A stretch of 64,000 bases of DNA from Planctomycetota bacterium (GCA_027623235.1 JAQBVJ010000001.1:1-64000), one strand, 5' to 3'; shown: positions 21,201-27,712, numbered from the stretch's first letter. Notes: a model not told the origin generated them from the sequence alone. Numbers and translations are program-made.

Positions 21201-24200
21201 GAAGTAGTTATTGGAATTACCCTGCGTCGAACCCTGCCGCACGATGAGGCCAGCCGCCCCAAACCCAGTCCCTGCCCCGTTGTTTTCAATTGTGTTCGTA
21301 TCAACGTGCAAAACCGCATTTCCACCAGACCCGACCCCTCCGTTGGACAGCAGCTGCACTGTCGCTTCAACATTCTGGTTCTGCGCGCCATCCGCCGTCG
21401 AGACATAGTAAATCGCCTCCCGCTGGTTCCCAATCACTCGATTCCGTCCGGATTCACGTCCGTCACCAATCTGGACGTTACTCCTCCCACCGCCAGCCAG
21501 CAGAATATCGACACCACGACCAACGTTGCTGCTGATCAGGTTGCCGAGGACAACGACGTCGGTCGAACCAAACAGTTCAAGTCCGTCGTTCTGGTTGAAC
21601 TGAATCGTGTTATTGCGAACTGAGAATTCTCCACCGCCGTTAATGTCAATACCGGCCCCGTTGTTGGATTCAATCGTATTGGCTTTGATGGCGACGCTTG
21701 CGCTTACCTCAATCTCAATACCGCTACCGAAGACGAGGGAGTTTGAAAGATTGGTCGCAGTCGTGTCGTTTCCGACAGCGTTAGCCAGTATCCGCCCGTT
21801 CCTCGTGATCGTGTTATTCGAAATCGATGCCCTGGCTCCGCTTGAACCAGCACTGAAGTGGACACCGAAACGCCCATTGGCAGAAATGTCGTTCCCGAGG
21901 CTCAAGCCGTTTGAGTCGACACCTTCCCGGCCAATCACGGCCACCTGCGTGACCCCGACTGCGCTGTCGAAGTCGATCCCGTCTTCATCGTTGTCCGAAA
22001 TAACATTGGTCAGATAGGTCGCACTCACGTCCCGTAGGTCCGAGCCCGAGTTATTGCGATCTGATTGATGGACACCGTCAACCTGGTTGAATTGAATTCT
22101 GTTCCCGACCAGGTTGGCAACAATGCGTGCGTCCGCTTCGGCCCTCAGATTGACTCCGCTTATTTGAGAATAGTCCAGTGGAACATTCGAAGCGCCCCGG
22201 ATTGGACTATTGGGTACCGGCAGGCCGCCCATTCTCTCATTAGCGAAAATGCCATTGTCGCTGATCGTCACATCGAAAACATCAAGCGTTCCATTCAACA
22301 CCTGAATTTCGATTCCGGCCGCGAAGTATTCTAACTCTAGCTCCGTTTCGTCGATGTTGGTATCGACATCCGGATTTGTCGCGTTACCACTCACTGTATT
22401 GCCACTGATCGTCACTGCCGTCGTCTGTCCGACAAGCGGGTTCACCGTCCGCGCTACGCCATCGTCTTCACGGAAAAACCGAATACCGTCGTCGCCGTTG
22501 TTGGCCACAATGTTATTGGTGATGTGGATATCCTCGATCGCCGAGAGTTCCTGGAAGAAGAAGTCGATTCCGCGGTCAAGGTTTGCGCCCGTAAGCGGCA
22601 TGACAATCGCGCCAGCCAGGTGAGCACTATTGGCAGTCTGCCTGAAACCGGGAACCTGCACGGCACGAGTCACACTGAGCGTGTTACCTGTGATCGAATT
22701 AATCCGGACGACTTCGCCGTCGATCCGGACATTCTGGCCGTTTGAAAATGCGCTGGCGTCAGCAACAGTCAACACATTCTGACCAGCAGGCAGGTTGGCC
22801 CGCAGAGTCGTGAAGCTGCCGACACCGATCAGGTTACTGTCGATGATGGACCGGCGAAGGATGTTTTCTGCTTCAACGTCTACGTCGACACTGGTCAGGT
22901 TGATCGCAATCCCGTCCGCCTCGACTCCTGTGGTGCCAGTGATGACATTATTTCGAATGTCAAACGAGCCCGCCGCGTTATCCTGCAACGTCACCTGGAT
23001 GCTACCGTTATTGTTATCCGTCAGTGTATTTCCATCGCCAGACGACTCACCACCAATTGCCAGCCTCAGCGCGTCACCCTGAACGGCGATTACGTCAACA
23101 TTACTGTCATGTAAACTTGCGAATGTTTCGTTGACGCCACGAGACACAGTCAGGTCATTTCTGTCGATCGCAGAAACCGTGAACTCTTCTCCTTCAACCA
23201 TCACGTTGAATGGGAACAGGAAGTCCGAAAAGACGGACGCGTCGGTCACGCGGAGAGTGCCTCCTGTTCGTGAGATTCCTCCGCGGGCGATCTGTGTCGT
23301 GGCGGCGTGTGTTTCCCGCACAGTCACGTCGATCGCTCTGGACTGGTTCTGAGAGAAGACATTCCCACGAACGTCGGCGTTGATCGATGTGCCGGCAGCC
23401 AGGTCCGTAAAGAGGCCCGCACCTGCGTTCTGGCTGAAAGTGTTTCCTGAAACGTTCCTGGCGACGCCGCTGGCCGAACTGGTCACCGAACGAACAACGT
23501 CAGTGACACGATGTGATGTTGCCAGAGTGCCTCTCTCACCGCGAACAACAGTCAGTGTATTCCTACTGACTGCCGAGATAAACATCTGCTCGTTGCCGAC
23601 CAGGATCACCTGCTGGGGCTGAAAACTGCGTCCGTCAGCGACAACCAGTGTTGTTGATGTCGAATTCACAGCGGCGGTGAGTGCTGTTTCAGCCGTGAAA
23701 GAATTGAAGTCGAAGACTAAGGGGCCGCGATTCGTCGTTAAGAATGCCGGGGTCGATGTCGCTGAGAAGCTCAACGCATTGCCGAGCGTCCTATCGACAG
23801 TCGTGCGTGTAAATGAACCGTACACGTTGCTGTCGACAGCGGTGAAAACAACGCCGTTCCCACCGCTGGTGGCGTCTCCTGCGATCATGTTGTTATCGAT
23901 CAGGAGGTTGGTCAGCGTCGAATCCACCAGGTCAAAGCTGAGCGCGTCCGCCTGAGGGCGAGTCGCGTCGATCGTTGTGTCACGAACTGTCAGCCCGTCG
24001 ATCGGCGAATCATCAAGCGAAATACTGATCCCGCGAATTGAGGCATTTCCTTCAATAATCAGGCCCGGAGCCCGTGTATCATTGAGGCTGATATCAACGC
24101 CACCAGCGCCGGTCGAGATACCGATTGTGTTATCAGTGATACGGATGTTATTGACAGTCGTAAAGACGGTTACGGTCCCGCCGCTGGAATAGAACTGGCC

Positions 24201-25046
24201 TGATCCGTCAGTGCTGTCGAGAGTAAAGACGTTTTCGTCGACACCGGTTATCGTGTCGATGGTGTTTGCCGCCGTCAGCCCTTGGACTCCAGTCACCGTC
24301 ACTTCAGTCCCATCCTGAAGACCGTGATCCACGACAGTCAAGGCGAGAGGATTTGTGCCAGACGCAGTAAAGACAGATTGCTGAAGTCCGGAACCTGCGA
24401 TGGACACACCGTCGATGACCGACTCAGAAATATCCAGCTCACCGATTCTCGAATTACGGGTCTGGCTGGCAATGTTGATATCCAGACCGGTTCCGTTGGT
24501 CACGAGGATGGTCGACTGATATACCGAAAGGACAGGGAGTACGACATCGGTCAGGTTCAGATCGATACCCCCGCCGACACTGCTCGCGATGTTCGACTTC
24601 TGTACGACGAGCGAATTCAGAGTGACATTATTGAGCGTGATGTCGACGCCACTGCCCTGAGTGCCGGTAATGTTCAGTTCGTCGATGCTGATTCGATCAA
24701 GTGTCAGGTCTGACAGATTAATGTTGATTCCGCGTCCGGCAGCCCCGTTGAACGAAACGGTGTCAACCACAATGGAATCAAACTCGGGCGTACCGTCGTT
24801 GTTCACATCAATCGTCGTATTTGTGATGTTGATGACGCCCGACTGCGAATTCACGAACGCCTGATCGATGACAAACGCCGTCAGGAGTGTCCTTTCTTCA
24901 AGGGACTCCGTCCTCGTCGCGAGCCCCGTGGCAGCGCGGTCTGCAGCGGCCATCCAGTTTTGTGACTGGAGCGATTGCCCGCGCCGAACCCGGCGTTTTG
25001 AGAGGAGTGACTGGCGAAAACTTCGTACCCAAGATGTCAACAGCAT
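6291..25046 (-). CDS. giant extracellular mosaic protein: beta-helix, Ig-like, CSLREA/choice-of-anchor, Calx-beta and RTX repeats
   Basis: The product has about 6,251 residues. The start at 25046 has AGGAG eight bases upstream; the longer frame lacks one. Residues 49-57 are LEERTLLTA, the planctomycete LEPR-xLL-type motif after a basic region. In protein order, with coding positions: a right-handed beta-helix (about 24.9-19.9 kb) rich in N-x-I/V-x-x-N turns; ten Ig-like repeats opening with a DPDPR-type motif (19.9-16.1 kb); a CSLREA-type start and pectate-lyase-fold module (16.07-14.93 kb); a second CSLREA segment and three more Ig repeats (14.9-13.6 kb); a long GGGxxN beta-helix (13.57-11.9 kb); a third CSLREA module (11.85-10.4 kb); three Calx-beta domains (10.33-9.26 kb); and three RTX blocks (8.66-6.38 kb) with GGxGxDxL nonapeptides. 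The C-terminus DATLLSLLNF could suit type I secretion, but no secretion genes are nearby. The likely role is a calcium-stabilised surface or adhesive protein. Confidence 0.9.
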   Translation of the reverse strand: MLLTSWVRSFRQSLLSKRRVRRGQSLQSQNWMAAADRAATGLATRTESLEERTLLTAFVIDQAFVNSQSGVINITNTTIDVNNDGTPEFDSIVVDTVSFNGAAGRGININLSDLTLDRISIDELNITGTQGSGVDITLNNVTLNSLVVQKSNIASSVGGGIDLNLTDVVLPVLSVYQSTILVTNGTGLDINIASQTRNSRIGELDISESVIDGVSIAGSGLQQSVFTASGTNPLALTVVDHGLQDGTEVTVTGVQGLTAANTIDTITGVDENVFTLDSTDGSGQFYSSGGTVTVFTTVNNIRITDNTIGISTGAGGVDISLNDTRAPGLIIEGNASIRGISISLDDSPIDGLTVRDTTIDATRPQADALSFDLVDSTLTNLLIDNNMIAGDATSGGNGVVFTAVDSNVYGSFTRTTVDRTLGNALSFSATSTPAFLTTNRGPLVFDFNSFTAETALTAAVNSTSTTLVVADGRSFQPQQVILVGNEQMFISAVSRNTLTVVRGERGTLATSHRVTDVVRSVTSSASGVARNVSGNTFSQNAGAGLFTDLAAGTSINADVRGNVFSQNQSRAIDVTVRETHAATTQIARGGISRTGGTLRVTDASVFSDFLFPFNVMVEGEEFTVSAIDRNDLTVSRGVNETFASLHDSNVDVIAVQGDALRLAIGGESSGDGNTLTDNNNGSIQVTLQDNAAGSFDIRNNVITGTTGVEADGIAINLTSVDVDVEAENILRRSIIDSNLIGVGSFTTLRANLPAGQNVLTVADASAFSNGQNVRIDGEVVRINSITGNTLSVTRAVQVPGFRQTANSAHLAGAIVMPLTGANLDRGIDFFFQELSAIEDIHITNNIVANNGDDGIRFFREDDGVARTVNPLVGQTTAVTISGNTVSGNATNPDVDTNIDETELELEYFAAGIEIQVLNGTLDVFDVTISDNGIFANERMGGLPVPNSPIRGASNVPLDYSQISGVNLRAEADARIVANLVGNRIQFNQVDGVHQSDRNNSGSDLRDVSATYLTNVISDNDEDGIDFDSAVGVTQVAVIGREGVDSNGLSLGNDISANGRFGVHFSAGSSGARASISNNTITRNGRILANAVGNDTTATNLSNSLVFGSGIEIEVSASVAIKANTIESNNGAGIDINGGGEFSVRNNTIQFNQNDGLELFGSTDVVVLGNLISSNVGRGVDILLAGGGRSNVQIGDGRESGRNRVIGNQREAIYYVSTADGAQNQNVEATVQLLSNGGVGSGGNAVLHVDTNTIENNGAGTGFGAAGLIVRQGSTQGNSNNYFENYTGTPTGYGSPDDLGPNSRTNTRVVNNSFDGNFGDDVRFDTFRSTVDPLTTGLPINNVIARWTDVVFGIGAGEYYSDPLARMNVVFEGNVGHGLNATSGGGGYSNREAVFKSRDRLDNPDHGDQDDTTPGNPISNRGPWPDGGTRGRSILQVPSRGTQIPDENDGANPAPDAVFGITDVQPVNVANGVTELEVTLGADFFGVYGGVIPFNDGDFVEIEGVNAVGGGIHTANGVYQVDIVDPGMAGVGGARIRLRNTTNDNGPAYQGGGVLYFQLNTSGGGIFTTTDSFMYPGTGASTLRIAQGADTAGSAPSDQFESGSNFSPGTWGGWSPNPSRIGSISSIIADPSAPFSRMLVTVPNHLMGNNRQVTITGVEGIPAANGTFQITIVDANTISIPRGINGTYVSGGSYETIDDSFPLPDVPTFPQSDVIDITPDPRVSNTGIVTLTFSEEVTNVDIDDLFLTRDGVPIDTSGLFVQQISLSQYQVDFSSVTGLEGQYSLRIDSELPEASFVRVSPNPRLTPVENVSVNFTEDVSGVDIFDFTLLRDVADGNGFQPVDLSEVGANLAVFPVTPSQYTVDVSSVSGAEGSYRLRLNAPRSINIASVAVNMAGEIAINAVAHGLSTGQSLAISGTRGATLGTATTLNGTYRVIVDDDDNFRLSSDGTLSTALSADDTGYLISNSSFAYDSGIVDAVGRPYSVTSLGVDASATVTWVRGSLAPSADIVDVDPDPRSTAVDSVRVVFSEPVVVGNVNVSDFRLSRDIGSGQFPVSLSGATVTAIDDPGNGLATTFVLDGLAALTDGFGDYRLTLITNDSTRIQDQQGQFLTFPALESWTMIVDEPRADIIDVFPDPRTTAAGTVQFVFNGGDVTGVDLLNAAAHFTLTRDTGNGPVPVPLAGIPITSNTPSAYSLDLSSVTSDGLGDPIDGVYVLTLNPGTGISLVSTGAPLAVISADTWIQDSTGPRAEILDIDPNPRVQHAGAVTIQFDEPVQGVDVFNAATDFSLTRDINDGNGPQPVSLVGVRVRAINSVDSQGASVLPFSGGTVFAQSYVLDLSRQGLTDIDGTYVLSLRDTGSISDATGNAYVFDANATDTWVLVPKQANDIIEDVVFAGNPVTLDSFDLWFADTTAPFVVPGTVTVDPDPRSTAVGIVTVNFSEPVTGVNLTDFVLTRDAINIPLTALAVTQVSPSRYTIDLNLVTGAAGNYTLSIQRTNSLIQDMSGNPIQNGLIVLDSWTVENVGPTAALSITPNPRTTPANNLVVNFTKPVDVTQVGLSDFRLEIDLGDGFVEIPITGGSVTPSGGGAFEDTFTVDLSADTAAEAIYRVTLVASDSEITDQAGIELGADAGTTFSIDNTLPLADIVDIAPDPRNAAVGLVNILFNEAVSGLDLANAETDFDLLFDDGLGGGPVLVSLASLTVRQETQRRYTIDLASVTSAQGSYELRLVSNTGIADIAGNALEDALLGPSNVAALDTWFSGIDIVDPTVDIVDVGTPRNTSAGVVTINFSEDVSGVDLADFTLTRDEGLGAGPQPVDISDVSLKNAPGSVSQYLLDLSDVTFTQGTFTLSVVTTDTLSPIVDASGNPLAVGDSNTWVSTLIDLSAMIVPVDPDPRLRSAGIVTVNFSEAVSGVGLEDFRLTRDTGAGPLLVSLRGVTLAQSPSGADQYSIDLGSVTGTDGIYRLTLRAEGSDIQSLATGDVLLSDVFDEWQTITTITVNTTSDTVDVNPGDGVVADSGNMISLRAAIMESGALPGDDTINLPAGNYTLSIGGIGEQFAASGDLDITDTTGTLTILGAGADVTTIDAASIERIFHITSGATLILDGVTITGGQVRGSEDGGGIRNDGGTVTIRNSVITGNRSLDDGGAIDNAGVMTLVDTTVSGNVATNNGGGIRNVGNLTIINSTIGGVVDPVAMTDTRNTAGLNGGGIINLDGGTITIANSTISGNRVTFGSGGGLFNSGSGSLTNVTIASNSAGQRGGGVSASGGSMTVQNTIIAGNTAISGGNDVSVPGAASALVSVDNNLVQDINGAVGVFSGANDLNANPNLGSLQDNGGSTFTHALTLSSPAVDAGAATSASTDQRGIPRVLGNGFTDIGAFEFGGFFVDSTADSVDVNPGDGVVSDNFGRVTLRAAIMEANALASSGLSVANAILLGTTTYDLSLTEIDTTAPTVDVVDITPDPLGDAMSGLDPIDEIVVQFDEPVLQVDLSDFRLTFEDGQGAVTTPSLAGAVLTQDPVDRTRYTISGLTNVLSSDGRYTFDVLVSDITDFALIPLAEDPAQIGSGIAASDQFVRGADVFAPTALLSQVTPAARTTNPGIVILTFSEDVFGVSTSAGAPNFMLTYDDGLGGGAVAVPLSGVAVQLNSLSEYQLDLSAITAFNGLTDPGTYVLTFDGTATVIQDAAGNVFAGTDSTTWVVAVDVTAPVGTIEPVTPDPRIGFVGVVTVNFDEPVTGVDLANAETDFNLTFDADLAGGMVPVSVDLSGLVVTRVSDTQYTIDLTTVTAADGAYVFTLDPSGGAITDFALPANSLAVSATDSWIVGEDSAAFGDLDVTNGSLTIIGVGAGSSIVDANQIDRVFDVASGVTFNLVDLTVTGGSVTGGKDGGGVRSNGTVSLSGASISLNAADRNGGGIFTNGSLAIVDSFVDGNTAGFGGGVFNDDGSVSITDSTFAFNSALTDGGGLFNDRNATVNIDGSALTGNMAGRDGGGLYNNDSGTVTIVDSAITRNTADGDGGGLYNELAANATLTNSTVAFNTATDGGGVFNQDGVVTVSTSSVSGNTATNDGGGLFVTSNGVVNSSGSLFSGNLAIFNGGGIANSGTVNLETVRVVDNTADGSGGGISNNRILALDASTVSGNSAFVNGGGIAIRGIGSLTLTSSAVSENTASVNGGGIFLSDVANLTTTFSTIDSNSATGFGGGVYQSSTGVVTFTSSTISRNMASVGGGIFSSKGYSLLNSTLSTNSATGNGGGLNNNGGTVSLESTTVFANVAGGQGGGIHNASVFGPVRLRNTIVARNTGSSNVDVSGVQFTSLGNNLVGDRGSVVSFVNGTGGDIVGTTGSAIDPLLGVLQNNGGATNTHSLLFGSPARDSGSNVGVAATDQRGFARIFDGDGNGVATVDIGAFESGFTVNTFADTEDVRPGDRSSADVFGSSSLRAAVMEANALPGDDTILLIPGTYRLTIAGRDEDGALTGDLDVTDDLTIIGAGRNQTFIDAADLDRIFHVLPGARLDLQNLTIRNGEALRGGAVLNGGTLNLNNVVVETSTADIGGGLYNDVLQDFLAVNISAAASTLTLSNAAAFPATGPFDIRIGTEEIRVTTVVGNTYTVTRGVNSTTPVVHVAGSPVTLVQSLSMTDSIVRNNTARLQGGGLFNRNELTLTRVTVSGNASHAQGGGLYNTANAIIAGTTFDSNIADANGGAIYNNSGPLVTGRITLSGSTLSNNEAGTKGGGIYNNDIVTIVNSTLSGNRAAATGGGIYNADDLSSGTITIRNATIAGNTTDGFGGGIVAEGGTSVSVKNTIVSGNVAIGVDDDLNGVFVSLGTNFIGDAGSSTGFVNGFRGDQAGSTLSPLDAVIGPLADNGGPTFTHALLTGSPAIDAANNSGGEPVDQRGGRRPTDETADVGAFEVQENRISIGDVTQVEGAGGTTNFVFTVLLEASTAEPITVDFTTIQDTARNGEDFLPVSGTVSFAPGELAQTITVAVNGDTTPEPTEQFFVQLSNAVNGLLIDDLAIGTILNDDVIITVAPASTVARTAETDSGVTTLTFVVELLDPSGSPIASVNTITVNFATSDGTAVSTGANADYISTSGTLTFDPGVTSQTVDVMVFGDTDLEPDETVILNLSGASDSEGNTLAIADAMSSGLILNDETSISIDSVSAFEGNSPTLTPFDFTVSLVQPNANIVTVDVDALSGTAISGSDFVANSTTVTFNPGETSKIVTVLIIGDGAFEADEQFTMQLSNPTESGVADPTAVLSGPGTGTILNDEAPPVNWLVTLNVAMDTLQVFKDTGTGPVLFSSTTDLNAAFAVTADTGTQDDVFTIDFANGAPIPTLGLTIDGADEIGGDSIIIVNGSATDIVYTSTDATSGTIDFDGQVITYTDFEPITDSLTAVNRTFNISHAGGHTIRLTDDTSMAGHSRIDSNGMAQFESVSFSNPTASLTVTGSADGDSFLVETLDAAFAGSILINAGDGDDSVDATTSTENLVVSGGAGRDTLKGGLGDDTIYGGVDADDIQGNEGDDILVGGFGVANDTIDGGVGNDILRGGDGDDSLLGGADDDLLMGGNGNDVLRGGFGLDNLQGENGNDTLAGDQDADVLNGGSGNDSVLGGLGTDVLDGGTGDDTVDGGEDDDTVRGGGGNDSVSGGDGDDLVRGHAGDDTLSGGAGVDDLDGGADTDAVKESANGAETITLRNFTLTIGALSEAFRSVERFDLTSGPLSSLLDASAYTRGDVTLRGLGGNDTLLGSTGNDSLIGNLGDDSILGNFGNDDLIGGAGKDTLRGGFGDDVLIGNGGDDLLNGDRGNDIADGKEGDDIVIGGQGADIVRGGSGDDTVSGGIGNDTVSGDSGNDVLDGGVDDDVLFGGDDADTLNGGAGNDRLFGGNGNDVVNGGDGNDLVSGDGGDDLLDGQAGNDTVLGGAGADRLLGGIDIDFLDGGGSTLDVMVLSGTAGNDTFTLSPFGLYGRLVKTSGTTFIANIRNTEQIQLNTLDGDDTITSGDASALGSAQLIVDLGAGDDSIDLTGSMNLQLRLVAEGSTGADTISGGNGSDTIDGGGGNDVLTGNAGFDSIDGGDGNDTISGGNGNDVLNGRNDADVITGGDGSDTISGGSGNDSLDGGTGADTILGGSGNDRIAGRDGDDNLVGEDGSDTIIGEGGADTIDGSAGTDLIGGGAGNDFIIGGFDSDTLLGGDGNDTLLGAAGADLLFGMAGDDRLRGQGTSFDTLVGGTGNGDDSPGDTYDNPAEIDNTFMLDATLLSLLNF
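6380..8660 (-). repeat. RTX calcium-binding nonapeptide blocks (three)
   Basis: Coding repeats of the form GGxGxDxLx occur in three blocks (about 8660-8060, 7870-7280 and 6980-6380), separated by non-repetitive beta segments of about 60-110 residues. Each block would form a parallel beta-roll binding Ca2+ through the Asp/Gly turns. The periodic 27-bp DNA pattern gives spurious Pro/Ser-rich open frames on the plus strand. Confidence 0.9.
13600..19900 (-). repeat. 13 Ig-like repeats with PDPR/PNPR opening motif
   Basis: Ten copies lie between about 16.1 and 19.9 kb and three between about 13.6 and 14.7 kb. Each begins with a variant of DIxPDPR, then VxVxFSEPVxGVDLxDFxLTRD, a YxLDLSSVT segment and LxDxxGN. 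This is the layout of SbsA/Big-type Ig-like domains used as spacers in surface proteins. One copy has TPAAR and one TPDPL in place of PDPR. Confidence 0.85.
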
Positions 25047-25792
25047 GGACGATCTCCTGGCCTTGGTCGGCCCTTTGTCCCCGAATTGACTGATTCTATT
25101 CGGCGTTGTCAGTGGCCACAGATTTGCGGACACCGTTTCAAAATCCGGTTCATTCTGCGAGACCGTTCTGCTCCGGAAAAAAGGGGCAGGCCGGCCGCAA
25201 GTGCTCGTTCGTAAGGTTAGTTTCCGTTAGGGGTTCCGTAAGTGAAACCACCAGAATTCCGGGTCTGAATCAGCAGTTTCAAATCCGGTCAGCATCACGT
25301 GTCATCTTGCCTGGATTCCCCAGACGAAAGGTGAATTTTGTGTTCGACGTCTTGAAGGATGATCCGGTTCCCGGGAGTTACACAACGGGACACACCGGGC
25401 GCAGAACGTCCGGGTCTGACAGGTTTTGTCGTCAGATCAGACAGCTGTGCGCAACAAATCCAGCCTGCGCATGGGAACTTTCCCACTCATTGCACTCACT
25501 CACCTCTACCTAATCGTCCCAGACGATTCGTCCGGAACCCGGCAGTCGGTTGATTCCGCGGATCAGTCGGCAAAACGGTGTCGAGCGGCTCGATCTTCCA
25601 GACCCGGTTCATCCAGACTGTAACTACATCCCAATTCCCCCAGATTTTCCGCTCAAGCTCCCCGTTCGTTTCAGTCGATACCGATGTGGCGGATGACTCC
25701 GGTCGCCCGTACACGCTGCGCGTGTGGCTCCTGAAAGAGTTCGTTGACCGCCTCGCAATCTGAGCCGCTTCCGCCCATGCGGAGGGACCATT
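25047..25792. other. divergent intergenic region between two exported-protein genes
   Basis: About 745 bases separate the divergent giant gene and Ig-like protein gene, so promoters for both should lie here. The giant gene's SD (AGGAG on the minus strand) is at about 25055-25059, and GGAGGG precedes the plus gene at about 25780. Short frames here have no recognisable protein and no good ribosome-binding site. I see no convincing -35/-10 pair, operator or repeat. Confidence 0.5.
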
Positions 25793-27712
25793 ATGAATCA
25801 TTCTGGATTGGCACTCTCTCGCAAAGCCCGCATCATTGCGGTCGGAGCCACCGTCGCATCGCTCGCCGTCAGCGCGTGGGCCTGGCAGTTGCCGGGTGAC
25901 TTCAGTGGGGGAACAGGGCCGCTTGCGTTGCCGAGTAACGGCGAGCAGATTCCCACAGACCCTGCGGCCGCAGCAGCCCAACTCCCGCAGCCGATCTACA
26001 CAAATCGTCCGACTTTTCGAATTCCTTTTCAGTTCAATCCGGATGAAATCTCGCGCCTCGGAGCCCGTGAAATTCGACTTTACGCTTCGGGCCAACGCGG
26101 AGCGGAGTGGCGTCACGTTCAGACTGTCGGTCCTGATGAAGGGAAATTCAATTTCAAGACATCCGGCGATGGCGAATACTGGTTCACGGTGCAGACTGTC
26201 GACCGCAACAACCAGTTGCACCCGGGTGGCCCGGTGATGCAGCCAGGCCTGATCGTCATTGTTGACTCGACGCTGCCGACACTTCAGCTCTCGTTGCAGC
26301 AGGGGCAGGCTGGCCAGGTTCAGCTTTCCTGGAACTCGATTGACGAGGCTGTCGATCCTGAATCGCTCTCTCTGGAATACAGCCAGACCGGCAACGCGGA
26401 GTGGCAGCAGGTGGGCGTTCTTCCAGCAGCAAGCGGCCAGACGTCATGGTCCGTTCCTCTGGGAGGCATCGTCTCGGTTCAGGGTCGAATTCGAGACCGG
26501 GCCGGCAACGTGGCAACGGCTCAAAGCACGATTCGGGTGGCCCCGGCTGGACCAGGGCAGGCACCTGGAGTTCCCGACCTGCGTGGTCCTGTTGCGAGCG
26601 CGACTCCTGGCCTGACGCTTCCTCCCGACGTTATTTCTGACCCCAGTCGGTTCGTCGGTCCCAGGCGGCTTCCGAATCCGGGCCTGACGGGTTCACCTCT
26701 CAGCATCCCGACCGATTCCGCCAGACTGACGCCCGTCCCAAGCCAGAATCCCTACGCGATTCAGGCACCGCCTCAAACAGCGACACAGTTTCCTCGTGGT
26801 TCAGATTACGGGCCGAACACAACACCTCGACCGCTGGCCCAGGCGGATGACTGGCAACCGGCTCAGCAGGGCGGTCGCCAATCGCAGACGCTTCCGCGGG
26901 GCTCCGGCACGACCGACCCCTTCTCGATGAATCCACCTGGCGCCTCGAATGAGTTCAATCAGACGATTCGGCCAGGCCAGACCATTGCCCGCAATGACTC
27001 GTTTGTGTCGAGCCGGCCGGGTGACGCGAGGCAGTTTCCGACTTTTAACGAGCCGCAGCGTGATCCGGGTTACCGGACCGTCAACAGCCGCAAATTCCAC
27101 ATCGACTACCAGATCGACGATGTCGGACCGTCCGGTGTGAGTTCGGTCGAGCTGTACGTCACGCAGAATAACGGGGAAAAGTGGTTCCGATACGGCATGG
27201 ACGAAGACCGCCAGAGTCCGTTTGAAGTCGAAGTTCCGGGCGACGGGATCTACGGATTCACGATGCGGGTTGTCAGTGGAGCGGGTCTGGTCGATCCACC
27301 GCCGCAGACAAATCAGCAGCCGGATATCGTGATCGTTGCGGACTCATCGCCGCCGGTTGTCAACCTGCTCCCGCTTCAGCAGGGAACGGGCCGAAACTCG
27401 AACCGAATTCTGATTACGTGGGAGATTCAGGACAGCAAGCTGGCGGAACAGCCGGTTTCGCTGTCGTACTCAGCCAATCCGAACGGCCCGTGGGAGCCCG
27501 TTTCTGACTGGATGCCGGACACCGGGCGTTACATCTGGACGGTCGGTCGAGACATCGCACCGCGACTTTTCATCCGGCTGATCGCTCGAGACGCGGCCGG
27601 CAATGTGGCCAAAGTCGACACGCGGGAACCGGTTCTCGTGGACCTCGCCAAACCGACGGCACGTATCGTCGATGTGGAATCGAGTGTCACAAATCCCGTT
27701 GGCAGTTTCTGA
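25793..27712 (+). CDS. exported protein of unknown function with duplicated Ig/fibronectin-like halves
   Basis: The 639 residues start at an ATG with GGAGGGACC just upstream. An N-terminal signal or anchor (IIAVGATVASLAVSAWAW, about residues 13-30) directs export. Two similar halves flank a long Pro/Gln/Ser/Thr-rich linker (about residues 250-415). The first half (about 45-250) contains REIRLYAS, GEYWFTVQTVDR and VIVDSTLPTLQL. The second (about 420-630) contains SSVELYVTQNNGEKWFRYG, GIYGFTMRVVSG, VIVADSSPPVVNL and RDAAGNVAKVDT. The shared pattern of strand, display of a measured value, then DSTxP suggests an internal duplication of a two-domain Ig-like unit. I recognise no catalytic motif. 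It is divergent from the giant surface protein, and a structural envelope role is possible but not shown. Confidence 0.8.
   Translation: MNHSGLALSRKARIIAVGATVASLAVSAWAWQLPGDFSGGTGPLALPSNGEQIPTDPAAAAAQLPQPIYTNRPTFRIPFQFNPDEISRLGAREIRLYASGQRGAEWRHVQTVGPDEGKFNFKTSGDGEYWFTVQTVDRNNQLHPGGPVMQPGLIVIVDSTLPTLQLSLQQGQAGQVQLSWNSIDEAVDPESLSLEYSQTGNAEWQQVGVLPAASGQTSWSVPLGGIVSVQGRIRDRAGNVATAQSTIRVAPAGPGQAPGVPDLRGPVASATPGLTLPPDVISDPSRFVGPRRLPNPGLTGSPLSIPTDSARLTPVPSQNPYAIQAPPQTATQFPRGSDYGPNTTPRPLAQADDWQPAQQGGRQSQTLPRGSGTTDPFSMNPPGASNEFNQTIRPGQTIARNDSFVSSRPGDARQFPTFNEPQRDPGYRTVNSRKFHIDYQIDDVGPSGVSSVELYVTQNNGEKWFRYGMDEDRQSPFEVEVPGDGIYGFTMRVVSGAGLVDPPPQTNQQPDIVIVADSSPPVVNLLPLQQGTGRNSNRILITWEIQDSKLAEQPVSLSYSANPNGPWEPVSDWMPDTGRYIWTVGRDIAPRLFIRLIARDAAGNVAKVDTREPVLVDLAKPTARIVDVESSVTNPVGSF

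Noticed and set aside
25106-25513. Open frame in the divergent intergenic region
   Set aside because: No SD, no signal or known domain, and it overlaps the expected promoter of the giant gene.
25496-26221. Minus-strand frame opposite the start of the Ig-like exported protein
   Set aside because: It is antisense to a well-supported gene with a good SD and signal peptide. Its own sequence has no family features.
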